This document shows positions 6,007 to 7,462 of a stretch of DNA of 7,462 nucleotides, one piece after another. The notes below the pieces were generated by a model. The model made no database searches, had not been told where the DNA came from, and worked only from the letters and a program-made list of their open reading frames with translations. The DNA is from an uncultured Bacteroidota bacterium (GTDB lineage Bacteria; Bacteroidota; Bacteroidia; Bacteroidales; SZUA-534): positions 1 to 7,462 of the forward strand of contig CALCFP010000522.1 of assembly GCA_937900725.1 (NCBI GenBank), written 5' to 3'. Within the stretch, counting starts at the first letter, position 1. The number at the start of each line of letters is the position of its first letter. The position numbers were made by a program, and so were the translations under genes.

Positions 6007-6864
6007 TTATTCTACAACCTTTACTATCCATTGTACAGATAACGTAGTGTTTGGACTTGTTGCAGTTATTGTACATTCTCCAGCACTTACGCCTGTCAGC
6101 TCTCCATCATTATTTATGGTTGCCACTGTTTCATCGCTCGATGTCCATTTGATGCTTGCTTTTGTCGCATCTTTAGAAGTTATTTTTACTTCAAGAGGAA
6201 AACTTTCGTCGACTAAAATGGTCAAATGATCCGTTGAAGCAGATCCTGAACCAATCAACTCCATTGGCTTAACAGTCAGTTTGCATTCTGCTGAAAAAAC
6301 ACTGTCTTCAGTTATGGCGGTTATCTTGCATTCGCCAACACCTACTGTTACCACATTGCCATCATCACCTATTTTGGCAACTTCCACATTTGAAGATTTA
6401 TATTTACACTTCTTGAATGATGCGCTATCAGGCAGATAGATAGTATTGAGTTCTATGGTGTCACCAAAGCTTACTGTTGTATCTTTAAGTTCAATGCCTG
6501 TTACTTTAATCTCTCTTACAGAAATATTATAACTTGCAACAAGACCGTTATCGGCAGTTACTGTAATAATAGCTTCGCCTTCGTTCTTGGCTGTTACTTT
6601 GCAGTAATTATCTGTTACTGGTCCGCCTGGCTTTATTGAAACAACATTTGTATTTGATGATGTCCATGTGTACAACAGTGATTCTGAATCTTTTGGAATC
6701 CGCCTAACTGAGATTTCCATTCCATCCCAGACATTCATGTTAACTGTGGTTCCGTTGAGTACTTTCTTTCCCTTTACAATTTCGATGCTTGAAGCTTCCT
6801 CATCTTTGTCGCATGCTGCAAATAGTGTCAAAACTGCAACAGCAATCAATAATAATCTTTTCAT
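6007..6864 (-). CDS. Big_2 (bacterial Ig-like) repeat lipoprotein, probably surface exposed
   Basis: This is a 285-residue predicted lipoprotein built almost entirely of Ig-like domains. The signal peptide MKRLLLIAVAVLTLFAAC places the lipidated cysteine at 18. It is followed by DKDEE, which fits the acidic lipoprotein export signal described in Bacteroidota, so an outer-leaflet location is likely. Three Big_2-type units follow: about 27-119 (YTWTSSNTNVVSIK ... GEAIITVTADNG), 120-200 (KYKSSNVEVAKIGDDGN ... GECKITAI) and 201-285 (IKWTSSDETVATINNDGEL ... AGECTITATS). Each has the hallmark W/Y-x-SS-x-x-x-V-A-x-I and G-E-x-x-I-T strands. There is no catalytic domain, so a structural, adhesive or glycan-contact role is the most one can suggest. 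The ATG at 6864 is chosen because it opens the signal peptide; the frame runs on upstream to a GTG at 6939, but that part overlaps a candidate promoter and is not signal-like. A terminator follows 30 bases downstream. Confidence 0.9.
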   Translation of the reverse strand: MKRLLLIAVAVLTLFAACDKDEEASSIEIVKGKKVLNGTTVNMNVWDGMEISVRRIPKDSESLLYTWTSSNTNVVSIKPGGPVTDNYCKVTAKNEGEAIITVTADNGLVASYNISVREIKVTGIELKDTTVSFGDTIELNTIYLPDSASFKKCKYKSSNVEVAKIGDDGNVVTVGVGECKITAITEDSVFSAECKLTVKPMELIGSGSASTDHLTILVDESFPLEVKITSKDATKASIKWTSSDETVATINNDGELTGVSAGECTITATSPNTTLSVQWIVKVVE

Positions 6865-6941
6865 AATAAATTTGATATAAGTTGTTAATTTAATAAGGCG
6901 CATATTGCTGCTGACAATATTTGCCGAAATTTTTACCACGT

Positions 6942-6949
6942 CAAATTTA
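6942..6949 (-). promoter_or_regulatory. Candidate -7 box for the Big_2 lipoprotein gene
   Basis: On the minus strand TAAATTTG (6949-6942) is an exact TAnnTTTG match, about 80 bases before the ATG at 6864. The correctly spaced -33 position reads AGAC, a poor match, so activation or a weak promoter is possible. A hyphenated palindrome (6955-6965) sits just upstream, where a regulator could overlap the core promoter. Confidence 0.4.
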
Positions 6950-6954
6950 TTAAA

Positions 6955-7002
6955 CCTATTGTAGGATAGTCTGTTATGTTGTATAATGATACTATTGTAT
7001 AG
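6955..7002. promoter_or_regulatory. Two similar hyphenated palindromes, possible operators
   Basis: CCTA-TTG-TAGG (6955-6965) and CTAT-TGT-ATAG (6992-7002) share the core CTATTGTA, 36 bases apart. GTAT-AATG-ATAC (6981-6992) adjoins the second. They lie between the HTH gene and the lipoprotein's -7 box, which suits a regulator-binding region. The DNA is AT-rich, so chance is a real alternative. Confidence 0.3.
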
Positions 7003-7022
7003 GTGTATTATTTATATATGGA

Positions 7023-7043
7023 CAGTATAATATTATTATACTG
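7023..7043. repeat. Perfect 21-base palindrome overlapping the HTH stop codon
   Basis: CAGTATAATA (7023-7032) and its exact complement TATTATACTG (7034-7043) flank a single T. The HTH gene's TAA stop (7038-7036) lies inside it. On the plus side it is followed by eight T (7045-7052), giving it a terminator-like form only for transcription coming from the left, where no gene is present. It could be an operator, a transcript-end structure or a weak antisense stop. Confidence 0.6.
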
Positions 7044-7263
7044 ATTTTTTTTCGTGTAGAAATGTCGTGTAATATGCAAAAAAGTCGCAATCAAGAAGCT
7101 GTGATATTTTTAGCAGCAGGTTGGTGTCAATCCATTGACGTTGGAACAGCTTGTAGCAGTTGTCGCGCGTACAGTTGAGTTGTGTTGCGAACCACGATAC
7201 TTTTCGGCCTTGGCGGTCGAGTTCGGCTTTGATGATTTGTCCTATGTGCGGTTCGTTGTCCAT
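7036..7263 (-). CDS. Small XRE (Cro/C1)-type helix-turn-helix protein
   Basis: This is a 75-residue protein that is almost entirely one DNA-binding domain. It opens with HIGQIIKAELDRQGRKVSWFA. The likely helix-turn-helix is at about 21-42 (KVSWFATQLNCTRDNCYKLF), followed by the core helices IDTNLLLKISQLLDCDFFAYY. Short single-domain proteins of this pattern, with a WLA/WFA-xQLxCTRDNxYK signature and a DFF-containing last helix, recur in Bacteroidales, and their targets are generally unknown. The ATG at 7263 is preferred; a TTG at 7290 would add nine residues and an in-frame stop lies further up. There is no sensor or multimer domain and no toxin partner is evident. Its leader holds repeated CACACC motifs and its 3' end overlaps a palindrome. 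The gene lies upstream of the Big_2 lipoprotein on the same strand, about 170 bases away. HTH assignment is fairly sure; the regulatory target is inference. Confidence 0.8.
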   Translation of the reverse strand: MDNEPHIGQIIKAELDRQGRKVSWFATQLNCTRDNCYKLFQRQWIDTNLLLKISQLLDCDFFAYYTTFLHEKKSV

Positions 7264-7290
7264 TGGTGTGGCTGTTTTGATGGGCAACAA

Positions 7291-7389
7291 AAAAGGTGTG
7301 AATCTTTTCGTTGCCGCTTGTTAGGACTGAAGGCTCTGGAATGCCGCGCACACTAAAAAGCACGAAACAATCCACACCAAAAGGTGTGA
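7291..7389 (-). promoter_or_regulatory. CACACC repeats and hairpin in the HTH leader
   Basis: On the minus strand the 11-mer TCACACCTTTT occurs exactly twice, at 7389-7379 and 7301-7291, 88 bases apart. The distal copy is part of the perfect hairpin CACACCTTTTGGTGTG (7388-7373). A third CACACC lies at 7270-7265, just before the ATG. Repeats in this position could be autoregulatory sites. The rest of the region out to 7462 holds no gene I can support; its TATTCTTTG near 7440-7448 is one base off a -7 box. Confidence 0.4.
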
Positions 7390-7462
7390 TCATCTCGTCT
7401 TTATTCTTTTGCGCTTTAAATTTTCCAGATTTTCAGTCAAAGAATATTAAAGTATGGTTCTA

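Noticed and set aside
7036..7263. Toxin-antitoxin module with the small HTH protein as antitoxin
   Set aside because: No RelE/HigB/HipA-like gene adjoins it on either side within the window; upstream is non-coding and downstream is a lipoprotein.
7127..7393. An 88-codon minus-strand frame starting at an ATG upstream of and overlapping the HTH gene
   Set aside because: Its second half is the HTH gene read in another frame, and the first half matches no family I recognise; it spans the CACACC repeats. A leader peptide is conceivable but not supported.

Overview
The window looks like chromosomal DNA from a Bacteroidota bacterium, most likely a Bacteroidales member. Three things support this. 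Candidate promoters follow the TTTG-N19-TAnnTTTG pattern of that phylum, with an exact match upstream of the tRNA gene. Start codons lack Shine-Dalgarno sequences. The proteins are typical of the group: a lipoprotein with an N-terminal DUF4369-like region and a C-terminal thioredoxin domain, a Big_2 lipoprotein with a C-D-K-D-E-E N-terminus, and an Mrp ATPase lacking the CxxC pair. No plasmid, phage, transposase or CRISPR signature was seen.

Layout. On the minus strand, reading leftwards from 2811, there is a promoter, tRNA-Phe(GAA), its terminator, a frame-disrupted Na+/alanine-type (AGCS) symporter, and a FabB-like ketosynthase cut by the left window edge. On the plus strand, a likely promoter drives an Mrp/ApbC Fe-S carrier ATPase that ends at a strong terminator. 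A TlpA-like thiol-disulfide lipoprotein gene with its own terminator follows. A 350-base gene-free stretch then holds a composite inverted repeat. On the minus strand again, a small Cro/C1-type HTH gene at the right lies upstream of a surface-type Big_2 lipoprotein gene. The spacer between them is rich in short palindromes.

How the genes relate. Most are single transcription units bounded by terminators, so the window reads as a set of housekeeping genes (tRNA, Fe-S assembly, fatty acid or polyketide elongation, envelope thiol chemistry) rather than one pathway. The most plausible local pairing is the HTH regulator with the Big_2 lipoprotein, because they share a strand and the spacer has operator-like palindromes; this is inference. 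I found no clear evidence of a new multi-gene system. The points worth checking are the broken symporter, the CxxC-less Mrp, the hairpin at 2892-2924, the repeat at 5772-5837, and the palindromes around the HTH gene.
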